Assembly (NCBI RefSeq): GCF_002428305.1
Contig: NZ_DIVJ01000012.1
Span: forward strand, 1 to 32,028
Length of the DNA: 32,028 nt
From: Flavobacterium sp. UBA6135
Lineage (GTDB): Bacteria > Bacteroidota > Bacteroidia > Flavobacteriales > Flavobacteriaceae
Reading direction: 5' to 3'
The notes below the pieces were generated by a model. That model made no database searches. It was not told the origin of the DNA and worked only from the letters and a program-made list of their open reading frames with translations. Below are positions 24,315 to 32,028 of the stretch, one piece after another. Positions within the stretch are counted from its first letter, which is position 1. Each line of letters begins with the position of its first letter. The position numbers and the translations under genes were made by a program.

Positions 24315-25076
24315 TTATAACGATTTCAATAATTCCTGTAACCGTTCCTTTTTTCGTTGTGAAATTGGGATATTACTATTATCTGTCATCACTACATATC
24401 CCCCGTCTTTTTTTATATATGATTTCAAATAAGCCAAATTGATTAAATGCGATTGATGAATGCGTTCAAAACCATGTTCCATTAACAATTCTTCATATTC
24501 TTTTAATGTTTTTGAAATCAGTATCGGTTTATTGTTCTTGATATAAAACTTGGTATAATTGTCTTCGCTTTCACATCTGATAATGTCACTAATCTCAAAC
24601 AAATGGATACCATCTGATGTTGACAAAGCAATGCGTTTAAAATTGTCAACTTTTTTTCTGATATTTTCTAATAATAAATCAATATGAGCATAATTGTCGC
24701 TTTGAGATAAAACGTGCTTTATCTTTTCAATTACTTTTTGTAATTCATCCGGATCAACGGGTTTTAATAAAAAATCTAAAGCACTAAATCGAAAGGCTTT
24801 AATAGCATATTGCTCATGAGCGGTAATGAACACTACTTGCGATGTAATTTTACCGTTCTTTGACGCGAGTTGTTCCAATAAATCAAAACCGGTTCCATCA
24901 GTGAGTTGAATATCTAAAAACAAAACCTGCGGTTGCAATTGGCTCATTGCTTCCACTCCGGATAATACACTATCTGCTTCACCAATAATTTGTATTTCAG
25001 GTGCATAACGCAAAAGCAGCTTTCGCATTCCTGCTCTTAAGTTAGCATCGTCATCTATTAAAATTGCTGTTGTCAT
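24315..25076 (-). CDS. LytTR-family response regulator
   Basis: Transcription factor of 253 aa. An N-terminal receiver domain has the acidic cluster IDDD (7-10), phospho-acceptor Asp55 in LFLDIQLTDGTG, the TAHEQYA switch threonine and the KPVDPDE lysine. A C-terminal LytTR DNA-binding domain follows from about residue 150 (IALSTSDGIHLFEISDIIRC, then FERIHQSHLINLAYLKSY). It is the obvious partner of the upstream sensor kinase gene, 56 bp away in the same direction. Its targets are unknown; the adjacent LRR surface protein is a candidate. Confidence 0.93.
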   Translation of the reverse strand: MTTAILIDDDANLRAGMRKLLLRYAPEIQIIGEADSVLSGVEAMSQLQPQVLFLDIQLTDGTGFDLLEQLASKNGKITSQVVFITAHEQYAIKAFRFSALDFLLKPVDPDELQKVIEKIKHVLSQSDNYAHIDLLLENIRKKVDNFKRIALSTSDGIHLFEISDIIRCESEDNYTKFYIKNNKPILISKTLKEYEELLMEHGFERIHQSHLINLAYLKSYIKKDGGYVVMTDNSNIPISQRKKERLQELLKSL

Positions 25077-25088
25077 TTTTTAATTTCA

Positions 25089-25113
25089 GGTTGCGGATTT
25101 CGAGTGCGGTTTG
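25089..25113 (+). repeat. Dispersed GTTGCGG-type repeat inside the two-component operon
   Basis: GGTTGCGGATTTCGAGTGCGGTTTG contains two TGCGG(A/T)TTT units. It fills part of the 56-bp gap between the kinase stop and the regulator start and resembles the words at 80-94 and 11152-11167. Confidence 0.4.
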
Positions 25114-25132
25114 CCTCCCAATCCGTAAATTA

Positions 25133-27100
25133 CTATTTTATATATTGTATCGGCAAATTCAGTACTACTTTTGTTCCTTGAATTTCTCCTTCATTGTCCT
25201 TCATTTCTTTGATTTCTACTTTAGCTTTTTGAGCTGTAGAAGCTTCCATCATTTCCAATCGCTTTTTTGTAATATCTAAAGCCATTGATTTGTGAATAGC
25301 TACCAAATTTTCTTTTATTTCTTTCGATTTTTCAAATCCAATTCCGTCATCTAAAATAGTACAAATCAAATTTTCTTTATCTAGTGAGAAGTCTATGGAA
25401 ATAGTTCCGTTTTCTTTTTTGGGAATCAAACCGTGAATAATTGCATTTTCTACAAACGGTTGTAATAACAATGGTGGAATAGCCATATCGTCTTCAATAT
25501 CAGAACTCTTTGTGATTTTAAAATCAAAAACATTATTAAATCGCAATTGTTCTAATTCCAGATAATTTTGTAAACTCTCCATTTCTTTATCAATTGGAAT
25601 CAATGATTCTTTGGAATACTCTAAAGTCAAACGCATTAACTTGGAAAATTTAGACAAATATTTGATAGCTGAATCGGTTCCATTCTGAACTATAAAACTG
25701 GAAATAGAACCCAAACAATTAAACACAAAATGTGGATTCATTTGAAGATGCAGGGCTTTTTGTTCATATTCAGCCAACTCTTTTTGTAAGGTCAATGTTT
25801 TCTTTAACTGAAATCTGTTATAAAATAAAAATGCAATTCCAATGATAAGCAAAGTCAACAAAGCAATAAATAAGCTTATTAATGTTTGTCGTTTTGATTT
25901 TTCTGAAAGCACTAATTCCCTTTTTTCAAGTTCCTTTTTTTGTAAAGCTTCTTTTTTCTCAAACTCATAATTCATTTCCGCTTGGACACTTCTTCTAATA
26001 TTTTCATGATTCATCAAGCTATCTTGAGCCGCTTTAAATAATTTAAAATGCACGAGTGCTTTTTCAGTATCATTTAATTTTTCATAGATTGAACTCAATA
26101 ATTTTTCAGCCAAAGCGGCACCTTCTATGACATTTAACTCCTTAGATAAATTAGCCGATTGTTGAGCATATTTTAGAGCTTCTTTATAATTCTTTTTTTC
26201 ATAAAACCATTGCCCCAAAAAAAGATAAGTATCAGACTTTCCGAATTTATCACCAATTACATCAAGACTATTTAAAGCTAAATCCCAACTTTCCAAAACT
26301 TTATTCGGGTTATTTATCTCTTTAAAATAAAGTCCTAAATTATTATATAATTCACCCAAACCTCTTGGATTTGGATATTTTTCAAAAAAATATTTGGCTT
26401 TTGTATAGTATTCCTCTGCTTTTTGAAAGTTTTTTTGTTTCAGATGCAAATTACCTATGTTAGTACAAGTAATTCCAACGGTTTTATCACCTGTTTTTTC
26501 TTGTAATTTTTGTGCTTTGATAAAATATTCAAGTGCTTTAAAATCTTCGTTTTGTGCTCTGTAAACTACTCCTATGTTATTAAAAACTCTAGCTACTTTT
26601 TCTTCATCTTGCAATTCCTCATAAATTGCAACTGCTTTTAAATGAAATTGAAGGGCTTTTGCATAATTACTTTGTTCCGAAAATACAACGCCCATACTAC
26701 CAAACGTTCGTGCTAAACCACTTTTGTTTTTAAAATCCTCTTTGGAGCCAATTGACAATTCGTTTTCAAAAATCAATTTTGCTTTAGAAAAATAATCCAA
26801 GGCTTTTGAGTATTCTCCAGTAATAATAGTTGAGATTCCAAGGTTCAAAAAAGCATTTCCTTCTTCAGACTTAAAACGTATTTTCTGAGAAAGTTGCAAT
26901 GCTTTTTGAGCATACTCTTTCATCTTTTTCGGGTCACTACTTTTATAAAAATCCGAAATGGCATTCAGAATTTGAGTCTTTTCAATTTCATTTTTAGACT
27001 TTTCCAATGCAGTCAACAAACTATCTGCGACAGCATTTTGACTTAAAAGATTCGAAAAACTGGATAAAAATATAAGTAGCAGTACTAATAACTTCCTCAT
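25133..27100 (-). CDS. TPR-containing sensor histidine kinase (LytS/YehU-type)
   Basis: 655-aa inner-membrane kinase. A signal-like N-terminus (MRKLLVLLLIFLSSFSNLLS) precedes about seven TPR units in the periplasm (about 70-330; for example ALQFHLKAVAIYEEL and AEEYYTKAKYFFEKYP). A coiled stretch and one membrane helix follow (LISLFIALLTLLIIGIAFLF, about 400-427). The His_kinase H-box is LQMNPHFVFNCLGSI with His457, and the ATPase region contains NAIIHGLIPKKENG and DDGIGFEKS. The ATG at 27100 was chosen over a TTG three codons upstream; a TATATTTG box at 27118-27125 agrees. It pairs with the LytTR regulator downstream. The signal sensed is unknown. Confidence 0.92.
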   Translation of the reverse strand: MRKLLVLLLIFLSSFSNLLSQNAVADSLLTALEKSKNEIEKTQILNAISDFYKSSDPKKMKEYAQKALQLSQKIRFKSEEGNAFLNLGISTIITGEYSKALDYFSKAKLIFENELSIGSKEDFKNKSGLARTFGSMGVVFSEQSNYAKALQFHLKAVAIYEELQDEEKVARVFNNIGVVYRAQNEDFKALEYFIKAQKLQEKTGDKTVGITCTNIGNLHLKQKNFQKAEEYYTKAKYFFEKYPNPRGLGELYNNLGLYFKEINNPNKVLESWDLALNSLDVIGDKFGKSDTYLFLGQWFYEKKNYKEALKYAQQSANLSKELNVIEGAALAEKLLSSIYEKLNDTEKALVHFKLFKAAQDSLMNHENIRRSVQAEMNYEFEKKEALQKKELEKRELVLSEKSKRQTLISLFIALLTLLIIGIAFLFYNRFQLKKTLTLQKELAEYEQKALHLQMNPHFVFNCLGSISSFIVQNGTDSAIKYLSKFSKLMRLTLEYSKESLIPIDKEMESLQNYLELEQLRFNNVFDFKITKSSDIEDDMAIPPLLLQPFVENAIIHGLIPKKENGTISIDFSLDKENLICTILDDGIGFEKSKEIKENLVAIHKSMALDITKKRLEMMEASTAQKAKVEIKEMKDNEGEIQGTKVVLNLPIQYIK

Positions 27101-27117
27101 AACAATCAATTGATAAA

Positions 27118-27125
27118 CAAATATA
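27118..27125 (-). promoter_or_regulatory. Promoter box for the two-component operon
   Basis: TATATTTG read leftward, with CTTT about 19 bp upstream. The start near 27112 would leave a leader of about 12 nt. The plus-strand word CAAATATAGTTT is shared with the wza promoter. Confidence 0.5.
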
Positions 27126-27194
27126 GTTTTTCGATTGATATCTAAAGTTTACAAATGAGTATAATGTGGTTTTGATTTAGAATATGAAAAAGAA

Positions 27195-27223
27195 AAACCC
27201 TTTCAAATTCATTGAAAGGGTTT
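27195..27223 (-). terminator. Terminator downstream of eno
   Basis: AAACCCTTTCAA (27195-27206) and TTGAAAGGGTTT (27212-27223) form a perfect 12-bp stem with a 5-base loop, about 22 bp after the eno stop. Confidence 0.9.
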
Positions 27224-27245
27224 CTTTATAAAGTCTTTAAAAAAA

Positions 27246-28538
27246 CTATTTCTGTTTGAAAGCATTCAATCCGGGAAAGTAAGCCACCTCCCCTAATTCT
27301 TCTTCAATTCGAAGCAATTGATTGTATTTTGCCATACGATCGGAACGCGAAGCCGAACCGGTTTTAATTTGACCACAGTTTAAAGCTACGGCTAAATCTG
27401 CAATAGTATTGTCTTCTGTTTCTCCCGAACGGTGAGACATTACAGAAGTATAACCTGCATTGTGAGCCATGTTTACAGCTGCAATAGTTTCTGTTAATGT
27501 ACCAATTTGGTTTACTTTAATCAAAATAGAATTGGCAATTCCTTTATCAATTCCGGTTTTTAAACGTTGCACATTGGTTACAAATAAATCGTCTCCAACC
27601 AATTGTGTTTTGTTACCGATAAGGTCTGTTAAATATTTCCATCCGTCCCAGTCGTTTTCATCCATTCCGTCTTCTATAGAAATGATTGGATATTTTGAAG
27701 CTAATTCAGATAAATATTCAGCTTGTTCAGCAGAAGTTCTGATTTTTCCGGTTTCACCTTCAAATTTTTTGTAATCGTAATTTCCATTTACATAAAATTC
27801 GGCAGCAGCACAGTCTAAAGCAATCATCACATCATCCCCAAACGTATAACCTGCATTTTCAACGGCCAATTTGATAGAATCTAACGCGTCTTCTGTTCCG
27901 CCGGGTAAGTTCGGTGCAAAACCACCTTCGTCACCAACTGCAGTTGACAAATGACGATCGTGCAATACTTTCTTCAAGTTGTGAAAAATCTCCGTTCCCA
28001 TTTGCATGGCATGCGTGAAATTTTTAGCTTTTACTGGCATAATCATAAATTCCTGAAATGCAATTGGAGCATCAGAATGTGAACCTCCGTTAATGATATT
28101 CATCATTGGAACTGGTAATGTATTGGCAGAAACACCACCCACATAACGATATAAAGGCATTCCCAATTCGTTAGCAGCAGCTTTGGCAACGGCTAATGAA
28201 ACACCAAGAATAGCATTGGCACCTAAATTTGATTTATTTGGAGTTCCATCCAATTCAATCATGGTTTTGTCGATTTGATTTTGTTCAAAAACGGACATAC
28301 CCACTATTTCATTGGCAATGTTAGTATTTACGTTATCTACTGCTTTCAACACGCCTTTTCCCATATATGATTTTCCACCGTCACGTAATTCTACGGCTTC
28401 GTGTTCTCCGGTTGAAGCTCCTGATGGAACAGCAGCTCTTCCTAAAATTCCGTTTTCTGTAATGACATCTACTTCAACTGTTGGATTACCTCTTGAATCA
28501 AGGATTTGTCTTGCATGTACTTTGATAATAATACTCAT
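27246..28538 (-). CDS. eno: Enolase
   Basis: Converts 2-phosphoglycerate to phosphoenolpyruvate in glycolysis and gluconeogenesis; cytoplasmic Mg-dependent dimer or octamer. The 430-aa protein is full length. Marks are ARQILDSRGNPTVEVDV at the start, GAILGVSLAVAKAAA, MNIINGGSHSDAPIAFQEFM, the acid/base residues in AVGDEGGFAPNLPG, the metal ligands in SIEDGMDENDWDGW and VGDDLFVTN, and the signature ILIKVNQIGTLTETI with SHRSGETEDNTIADL. It lies between terminators of its own and of carA, so it is a single-gene unit. Confidence 0.98.
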   Translation of the reverse strand: MSIIIKVHARQILDSRGNPTVEVDVITENGILGRAAVPSGASTGEHEAVELRDGGKSYMGKGVLKAVDNVNTNIANEIVGMSVFEQNQIDKTMIELDGTPNKSNLGANAILGVSLAVAKAAANELGMPLYRYVGGVSANTLPVPMMNIINGGSHSDAPIAFQEFMIMPVKAKNFTHAMQMGTEIFHNLKKVLHDRHLSTAVGDEGGFAPNLPGGTEDALDSIKLAVENAGYTFGDDVMIALDCAAAEFYVNGNYDYKKFEGETGKIRTSAEQAEYLSELASKYPIISIEDGMDENDWDGWKYLTDLIGNKTQLVGDDLFVTNVQRLKTGIDKGIANSILIKVNQIGTLTETIAAVNMAHNAGYTSVMSHRSGETEDNTIADLAVALNCGQIKTGSASRSDRMAKYNQLLRIEEELGEVAYFPGLNAFKQK

Positions 28539-28583
28539 GGTTTATTTATTTACTATTTTTTAGTTATTTATTTTGATGATACA

Positions 28584-28591
28584 CAAATTTA
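28584..28591 (-). promoter_or_regulatory. Possible promoter box for eno
   Basis: TAAATTTG read leftward, fitting TAnnTTTG, with a predicted leader of about 40 nt. The same box precedes carA. No matching TTTG upstream box was found. Confidence 0.4.
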
Positions 28592-28658
28592 CGGATTCTA
28601 AATTTTGATTTTTATATAATTTAATCAAAGTTATAAACGCAAACGTTTTAGTAAAAAG

Positions 28659-28689
28659 AGACCTGACAATTACACAAACTGTCAGGTCT
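28659..28689 (-). terminator. Terminator downstream of carA
   Basis: AGACCTGACA (28659-28668) pairs with TGTCAGGTCT (28680-28689), 6 bp after the carA stop, with an A/U-rich tail. The stem core ACCTGACA/TGTCAGGT is also that of the palindrome at 29998-30030 on the other side of carA. Confidence 0.85.
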
Positions 28690-28695
28690 TTCTAT

Positions 28696-29814
28696 TTAAA
28701 CTTCTTGTAAAGTTGCTTTTTTAATGTTGGAAATGAAATCATCAAACAAATAAGATGAATCGTGTGGACCTGGACTTGCTTCGGGATGGTATTGCACCGA
28801 GAAACAATTCTTAGATTTCATTCGCATTCCGGCTACGGTTCCGTCGTTAAGGTGTTCGTGGGTGATTTCTAAATCGGGATGTTTTTCAAGTTCTTCGCGA
28901 ACAACAGCAAATCCGTGGTTTTGAGAAGTAATTTCTCCTTTTCCGGTGATGAGATTTTTTACGGGATGATTGATTCCGCGATGTCCGTTGAACATTTTAT
29001 AAGTTGAAATACCGTTGGCCAAACCAATGATTTGATGACCTAGACAAATTCCGAATAATGGTTTATTGTCGGCTATGATTTGTTTTGCAACCTCGATTAC
29101 GCCGGCCAATGGTTCCGGATCGCCGGGACCGTTGGACAAAAAGTAACCATCAGGATTGAAACTTTGTAAATCGGCATACGAAGCGTTGTATGGAAATACT
29201 TTGATATAACAATCTCTCTTGGCTAAATTGCGAAGGATATTGGTTTTAATACCTAAATCTAAAGCAGAAATTTTATACGTTGCGTTTTCATCTCCAAAGA
29301 AATAAGGTTCTTTGGTTGAAACGGTGGAAGCTAACTCCAATCCTTTCATGTCTGGAACGTTGGCCAATTGATGTTTCAGTTCGTCAATATGGGTTCCATC
29401 GGTGCAAATTACGGCATTTTGTGCTCCGTGGTCACGGATGTAACTTACCAAAGCTCGCGTATCGACATCAGAAATGGCAATTAGGTTTTGTTTTTCGAAA
29501 TAATCGTATAAACTTCCGGAAGCATCATCTCTTGAATAATTGAAGCTGAAATTTTTACACACTAATCCAGCTATTTTAATAGAATCAGACTCTACTTCTT
29601 GGTCGTTTACACCGTAATTTCCAATATGTGCATTAGTGGCTACCATGATTTGACCAAAATAAGAAGGATCGGTAAAGATTTCCTGATAGCCTGTCATTCC
29701 GGTGTTGAAGCAGACTTCCCCGAAGGTTTTTCCGCTGATTCCGATTGATTTTCCGTGAAAAATAGTGCCATCTGCGAGTAAAAGAATGGCGGGTTGTCGT
29801 GTAGTGTAGTTCAT
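28696..29814 (-). CDS. carA: Carbamoyl-phosphate synthase small subunit
   Basis: Glutamine amidotransferase subunit that feeds ammonia to CarB for arginine and pyrimidine synthesis. Full length at 372 aa. The N-terminal domain has LADGTIFHGKSIG and FNTGMTGYQEIFTDPSY. The class I glutaminase domain has SNGPGDPEPL, the nucleophile motif GICLGHQ with Cys257, and the His/Glu pair in SVQYHPEASPGPHD. carB is not next to it in this window. It has its own promoter box and terminator, so it is transcribed separately from rplQ and eno. Confidence 0.97.
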   Translation of the reverse strand: MNYTTRQPAILLLADGTIFHGKSIGISGKTFGEVCFNTGMTGYQEIFTDPSYFGQIMVATNAHIGNYGVNDQEVESDSIKIAGLVCKNFSFNYSRDDASGSLYDYFEKQNLIAISDVDTRALVSYIRDHGAQNAVICTDGTHIDELKHQLANVPDMKGLELASTVSTKEPYFFGDENATYKISALDLGIKTNILRNLAKRDCYIKVFPYNASYADLQSFNPDGYFLSNGPGDPEPLAGVIEVAKQIIADNKPLFGICLGHQIIGLANGISTYKMFNGHRGINHPVKNLITGKGEITSQNHGFAVVREELEKHPDLEITHEHLNDGTVAGMRMKSKNCFSVQYHPEASPGPHDSSYLFDDFISNIKKATLQEV

Positions 29815-29831
29815 TGTTGTGTGTTGTTTTG

Positions 29832-29839
29832 CAAATTTA
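29832..29839 (-). promoter_or_regulatory. Promoter box for carA
   Basis: TAAATTTG read leftward, with TTTC about 19 bp upstream. Transcription would start near 29826, leaving about 12 nt of leader and no room for an attenuator. Confidence 0.5.
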
Positions 29840-29871
29840 GTTTAAATTCTGAATTTGGGAAAGTTTTTTTT

Positions 29872-29895
29872 CTGAGTTGCTGAGATGCTGAGTTT
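29872..29895. repeat. Three 8-bp tandem units
   Basis: CTGAGTTG, CTGAGATG and CTGAGTTT follow one another upstream of the carA promoter. This is a low-complexity tandem of unknown effect. Confidence 0.7.
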
Positions 29896-29997
29896 TGTAT
29901 GGTTGACATTTTTTTAACCATATAAGGCATAAAAGATTTTATTTTTTTGAACCAATAAGAGATTAAGTTACATTATGCTTTTAATTTCTTCGTTTTT

Positions 29998-30030
29998 ACA
30001 CCTGACAGGTTTTTGAAACCTGTCAGGTGT
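29998..30030. repeat. Perfect 33-bp palindromic element
   Basis: ACACCTGACAGGTTT (29998-30012) and AAACCTGTCAGGTGT (30016-30030) form a perfect 15-bp stem around TTG. It lies about 183 bp upstream of carA, far from any gene end, and lacks a T-run on the leftward strand. It is therefore better read as a palindromic dispersed repeat than as a terminator. Confidence 0.7.
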
Positions 30031-30092
30031 AATCGTAAGTTCTTAATTTATTGTTTTTTTTCTTGGCACTTTCGTTTTATGGCTTACTTTTT

Positions 30093-30170
30093 AGCCCCGA
30101 TTGCAGCGATATCCTTTTGTGTAGCTTGTGGAACAAAAGATATAGCGGAAAGCGGGAACATAGTTTCCTG
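30093..30170 (+). ncRNA. Structured repeat with AGCCCCGAT start, possible RNA motif
   Basis: A GC-richer island in AT-rich spacer. CCCG (30096-30099) can pair with CGGG (30153-30156). Inside, 30106-30120 pairs with 30133-30146 through CTTTTGT/ACAAAAG and ATAT/ATAT, with one bulged C, one G-A mismatch and a closing GC, around a 12-nt loop. The recurring words are AGCCCCGAT, TCCTTTTGTG, ACAAAAGATATAGCGG and AGCGGGAAC. From memory this resembles a sequence found many times in flavobacterial genomes, perhaps the candidate Flavo-1 RNA; this was not checked. It reads opposite to its neighbours. No ORF is contained. Confidence 0.5.
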
Positions 30171-30206
30171 AAAAAGTCCGAGCCATTCGCTTCTGAAAAA
30201 ATCAAA

Positions 30207-30240
30207 AAAAAAGGACAAACTCGAAAGTTTATCCTTTTTT
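30207..30240 (-). terminator. Terminator of the rpsD-rpoA-rplQ unit
   Basis: AAAAAAGGACAAACT (30207-30221) pairs with AGTTTATCCTTTTTT (30226-30240) with one mismatch, 21 bp after the rplQ stop, followed on the leftward strand by a T-run. Confidence 0.88.
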
Positions 30241-30261
30241 ATTATTTGAAAATGAATTTCA

Positions 30262-30768
30262 TTATTCAGCAGCTTCGGTTGTTGGAGTTGAATCAGCAGC
30301 TGGAGCTTCCGGTGCCTTAGCTTCAGGAGCAGTAGTTTCTGCTTTTTTAGCTTTTCCACCACGACGGCTTTTTGCTTTTTTCTCTTCTTTTTTACCTCCG
30401 TTGTATAGTTCGTTGAAATCTACTAGCTCGATCATCGCCATATCAGCGTTATCTCCCAAACGATTTCCTAACTTGATGATACGTGTGTAACCACCTGGAC
30501 GGTCACCCACTTTTGCTGCTACTTCTCTAAAAAGTTCTGTAACTGCATATTTGTTTCTCAAGTAAGCAAATACAATACGTCTGTTGTGCGTAGTATCTTC
30601 TTTTGATTTTGTGATCAATGGTTCAACGAATTGTTTCAAAGCTTTTGCTTTGGCAACTGTTGTATTGATTCTTTTGTGCTCAATTAATGAACAAGCCATG
30701 TTAGCCAACATTGATCTTCTATGACCTTGTTGTCTGCTTAAATGGTTGAATTTTTTTCCGTGTCTCAT
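30262..30768 (-). CDS. rplQ: 50S ribosomal protein L17
   Basis: Large-subunit protein near the exit tunnel. The core (residues 1-120) begins MRHGKKFNHLSRQQGHRRSM and contains NMACSLIEHKRINTT, AKALKQFVEPLIT and GGYTRIIKLGNRLGDNADMA. The remaining 45 residues are an Ala/Lys/Glu/Pro-rich tail (KKAKSRRGGKAKK, then PEAKAPEAPAAD), an extension usual in Bacteroidetes L17 and absent from the 127-aa E. coli protein. It is last in the alpha operon, 63 bp after rpoA, and followed by a terminator. Confidence 0.97.
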   Translation of the reverse strand: MRHGKKFNHLSRQQGHRRSMLANMACSLIEHKRINTTVAKAKALKQFVEPLITKSKEDTTHNRRIVFAYLRNKYAVTELFREVAAKVGDRPGGYTRIIKLGNRLGDNADMAMIELVDFNELYNGGKKEEKKAKSRRGGKAKKAETTAPEAKAPEAPAADSTPTTEAAE

Positions 30769-30831
30769 GACGTGTTTTTTAAACCTTCATCTTGCATCTA
30801 TCCGCTTTGGAGAGCAAAATATGAAGTAAAT

Positions 30832-31824
30832 TTATTCTTTATCTAGTTTATATTTTGACAAATCCATTCCGAAATGTAAGTTTTTGATTGCCACAAGCTC
30901 ATCAAGCTCGGTCAATGATTTCTTACCGAAATTACGGAATTTCATCAAGTCGTTTTTGTTGAATGATACTAAATCACCAAGCGTTTCAACTTCTGCAGCT
31001 TTCAAACAATTTAATGCTCTTACAGAAAGATCCATATCAACAAGCTTAGTTTTAAGCAATTGTCTCATGTGTAATGATTCTTCATCATAGGATTCTGTTT
31101 GTGCAATTTCGTCAGCTTCAAGTGTTATTCTCTCATCTGAGAACAACATAAAGTGGTGAATTAAAACTTTTGCAGCTTCTGTTAAAGCATCTTTTGGATT
31201 GATTGAACCATCAGTTTTTATTTCAAAAACCAATTTTTCATAATCTGTTTTTTGCTCAACACGGAAGTTTTCAATTCCATATTTTACATTCTTTACAGGT
31301 GTAAAAATAGAATCAATAAATATAGTTCCAATTGCTGCATTTTGTTTTTTATTCTCTTCAGCAGGAACGTATCCTCTTCCTTTTTCAATGGTTAATTCGA
31401 TGTTCAAATTAACTTTTGAATCAAGGTTACAGATAATTAATTCTGGGTTTAACACTTGAAATCCAGAAATAAATTTCTGAAAATCACCAGCAGTAATTTG
31501 TTCTTTACCGGAAAGTGAAATTGTTACAGTCTCATTATCAACTTCTTCAATTTGACGTTTAAGTCTAACTTGTTTTAAGCTTAGAATGATTTCAGTAACA
31601 TCTTCAACTACACCAGAAATCGTAGAAAATTCGTGATCAACACCTTCAATACGAACAGAAGTTATTGCATAACCTTCAAGGGCTGAAAGTAAAACTCTTC
31701 TAAGTGCATTACCAACTGTCAATCCGTAACCAGGTTCTAAAGGTCTGAATTCAAACTTACCTTCAAAATCGGTTGAATCGATCATGATAACTTTATCTGG
31801 TTTTTGAAAATTAAATATTGCCAT
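30832..31824 (-). CDS. rpoA: RNA polymerase alpha subunit
   Basis: 330-aa scaffold subunit of RNA polymerase. The N-terminal dimerisation domain has FEFRPLEPGYGLTVGNALRR (about residues 25-44) and RVLLSALEGYAITSVRI. A linker rich in Glu precedes the C-terminal DNA-binding domain (about 250-330) with LDMDLSVRALNCLKAAEVE-like features, LGDLVSFNKNDLMKFRNFGK and KSLTELDELV. Length and order match Bacteroidetes RpoA. It lies between rpsD (21 bp upstream) and rplQ (63 bp downstream), the standard alpha-operon order. Confidence 0.98.
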   Translation of the reverse strand: MAIFNFQKPDKVIMIDSTDFEGKFEFRPLEPGYGLTVGNALRRVLLSALEGYAITSVRIEGVDHEFSTISGVVEDVTEIILSLKQVRLKRQIEEVDNETVTISLSGKEQITAGDFQKFISGFQVLNPELIICNLDSKVNLNIELTIEKGRGYVPAEENKKQNAAIGTIFIDSIFTPVKNVKYGIENFRVEQKTDYEKLVFEIKTDGSINPKDALTEAAKVLIHHFMLFSDERITLEADEIAQTESYDEESLHMRQLLKTKLVDMDLSVRALNCLKAAEVETLGDLVSFNKNDLMKFRNFGKKSLTELDELVAIKNLHFGMDLSKYKLDKE

Positions 31825-31845
31825 AATTTAGACTTCTGTCAATTT

Positions 31846-32028
31846 TTATTTGTTGTATAACTCAACGATTAGTTGTTCTTTGATATTTTCTGGAATTTGT
31901 AAACGTTGTGGAACAGTTACAAAAGTACCTTCTTTAGTATCATTATTCCAAGTGATCCACTCGTAAACTTTACTAGCATTTGCTAAAGAACTATTGATAG
32001 CTTCTACAGATTTTGATTTTTCACGAAC
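31846..32028 (-). CDS. rpsD: 30S ribosomal protein S4, C-terminal part (cut by window edge)
   Basis: Only the last 60 codons lie in the window; the gene continues to the right. The visible protein includes SSLANASKVYEWITWNNDTK, then GTFVTVPQRLQIPENIKEQL and the end LIVELYNK, the usual C-terminus of Bacteroidetes S4. Position directly upstream of rpoA is the normal alpha-operon place. S4 nucleates assembly of the small subunit and in some bacteria represses its own operon. Confidence 0.93.
   Translation of the reverse strand, partial: VREKSKSVEAINSSLANASKVYEWITWNNDTKEGTFVTVPQRLQIPENIKEQLIVELYNK

Noticed and set aside
30051..30320. 89-codon plus-strand frame across the structured repeat
   Set aside because: It overlaps the rplQ terminator and the end of rplQ in antisense, and its amino-acid content looks random.

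Overview
The window looks like chromosomal DNA of a Bacteroidetes bacterium of the family Flavobacteriaceae, most likely Flavobacterium or a close relative. The supporting signs are AT-rich intergenic DNA, promoters of the TAnnTTTG type, a secreted protein with a type IX secretion (T9SS) C-terminal sorting domain, an L17 protein with an Ala/Glu/Lys-rich tail, and the protein sequences themselves. Nearly all genes from 17 kb to the right end read leftward. No tRNA, rRNA, CRISPR array, integrase, transposase or phage gene was seen.

Layout. (1) 0.1-5.8 kb: a tight leftward operon for surface polysaccharide, in transcription order wza-like lipoprotein, wzc-like tyrosine autokinase, UDP-HexNAc 4-epimerase, UDP-glucose dehydrogenase; it probably continues left of the window. 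(2) 5.9-9.7 kb: recR, a sodium:solute symporter, a CoA-binding protein, an unknown protein and a MarC membrane protein. (3) 9.7-13.2 kb: an NAD(P)-binding DUF2867 protein, two small membrane proteins, and a DUF1801/DUF4256 pair. (4) 13.2-17.1 kb: an accessory-looking stretch in which a two-gene operon of unrecognised exported proteins lies between two decayed genes that still read as protein in broken frames. (5) 17.2-21.0 kb: two guanidino-group enzymes (ctlX and a DDAH/arginine deiminase-like protein) separated by a small four-helix-bundle gene flanked by related inverted repeats, then citrate synthase. (6) 21.2-27.1 kb: a T9SS-exported leucine-rich-repeat protein next to a LytTR response regulator and a TPR sensor histidine kinase. 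(7) 27.2-32.0 kb: eno, carA, rplQ, rpoA and the 3' end of rpsD, the tail of the ribosomal alpha operon.

Most adjacent transcription units are separated by clear hairpin terminators. Several leftward genes have a TAnnTTTG -10-type box close to the start codon; in recR it is so close that the mRNA may be leaderless.

The most unusual material is non-coding or small: the repeat-bounded four-helix-bundle cassette (18144-18674), an 80-nt structured repeat between carA and rplQ (30093-30170), a 33-bp palindrome beside it, and the two gene remnants. No complete new system is proven. The best candidate is the four-helix-bundle cassette, as a possible small mobile unit without its own transposase.
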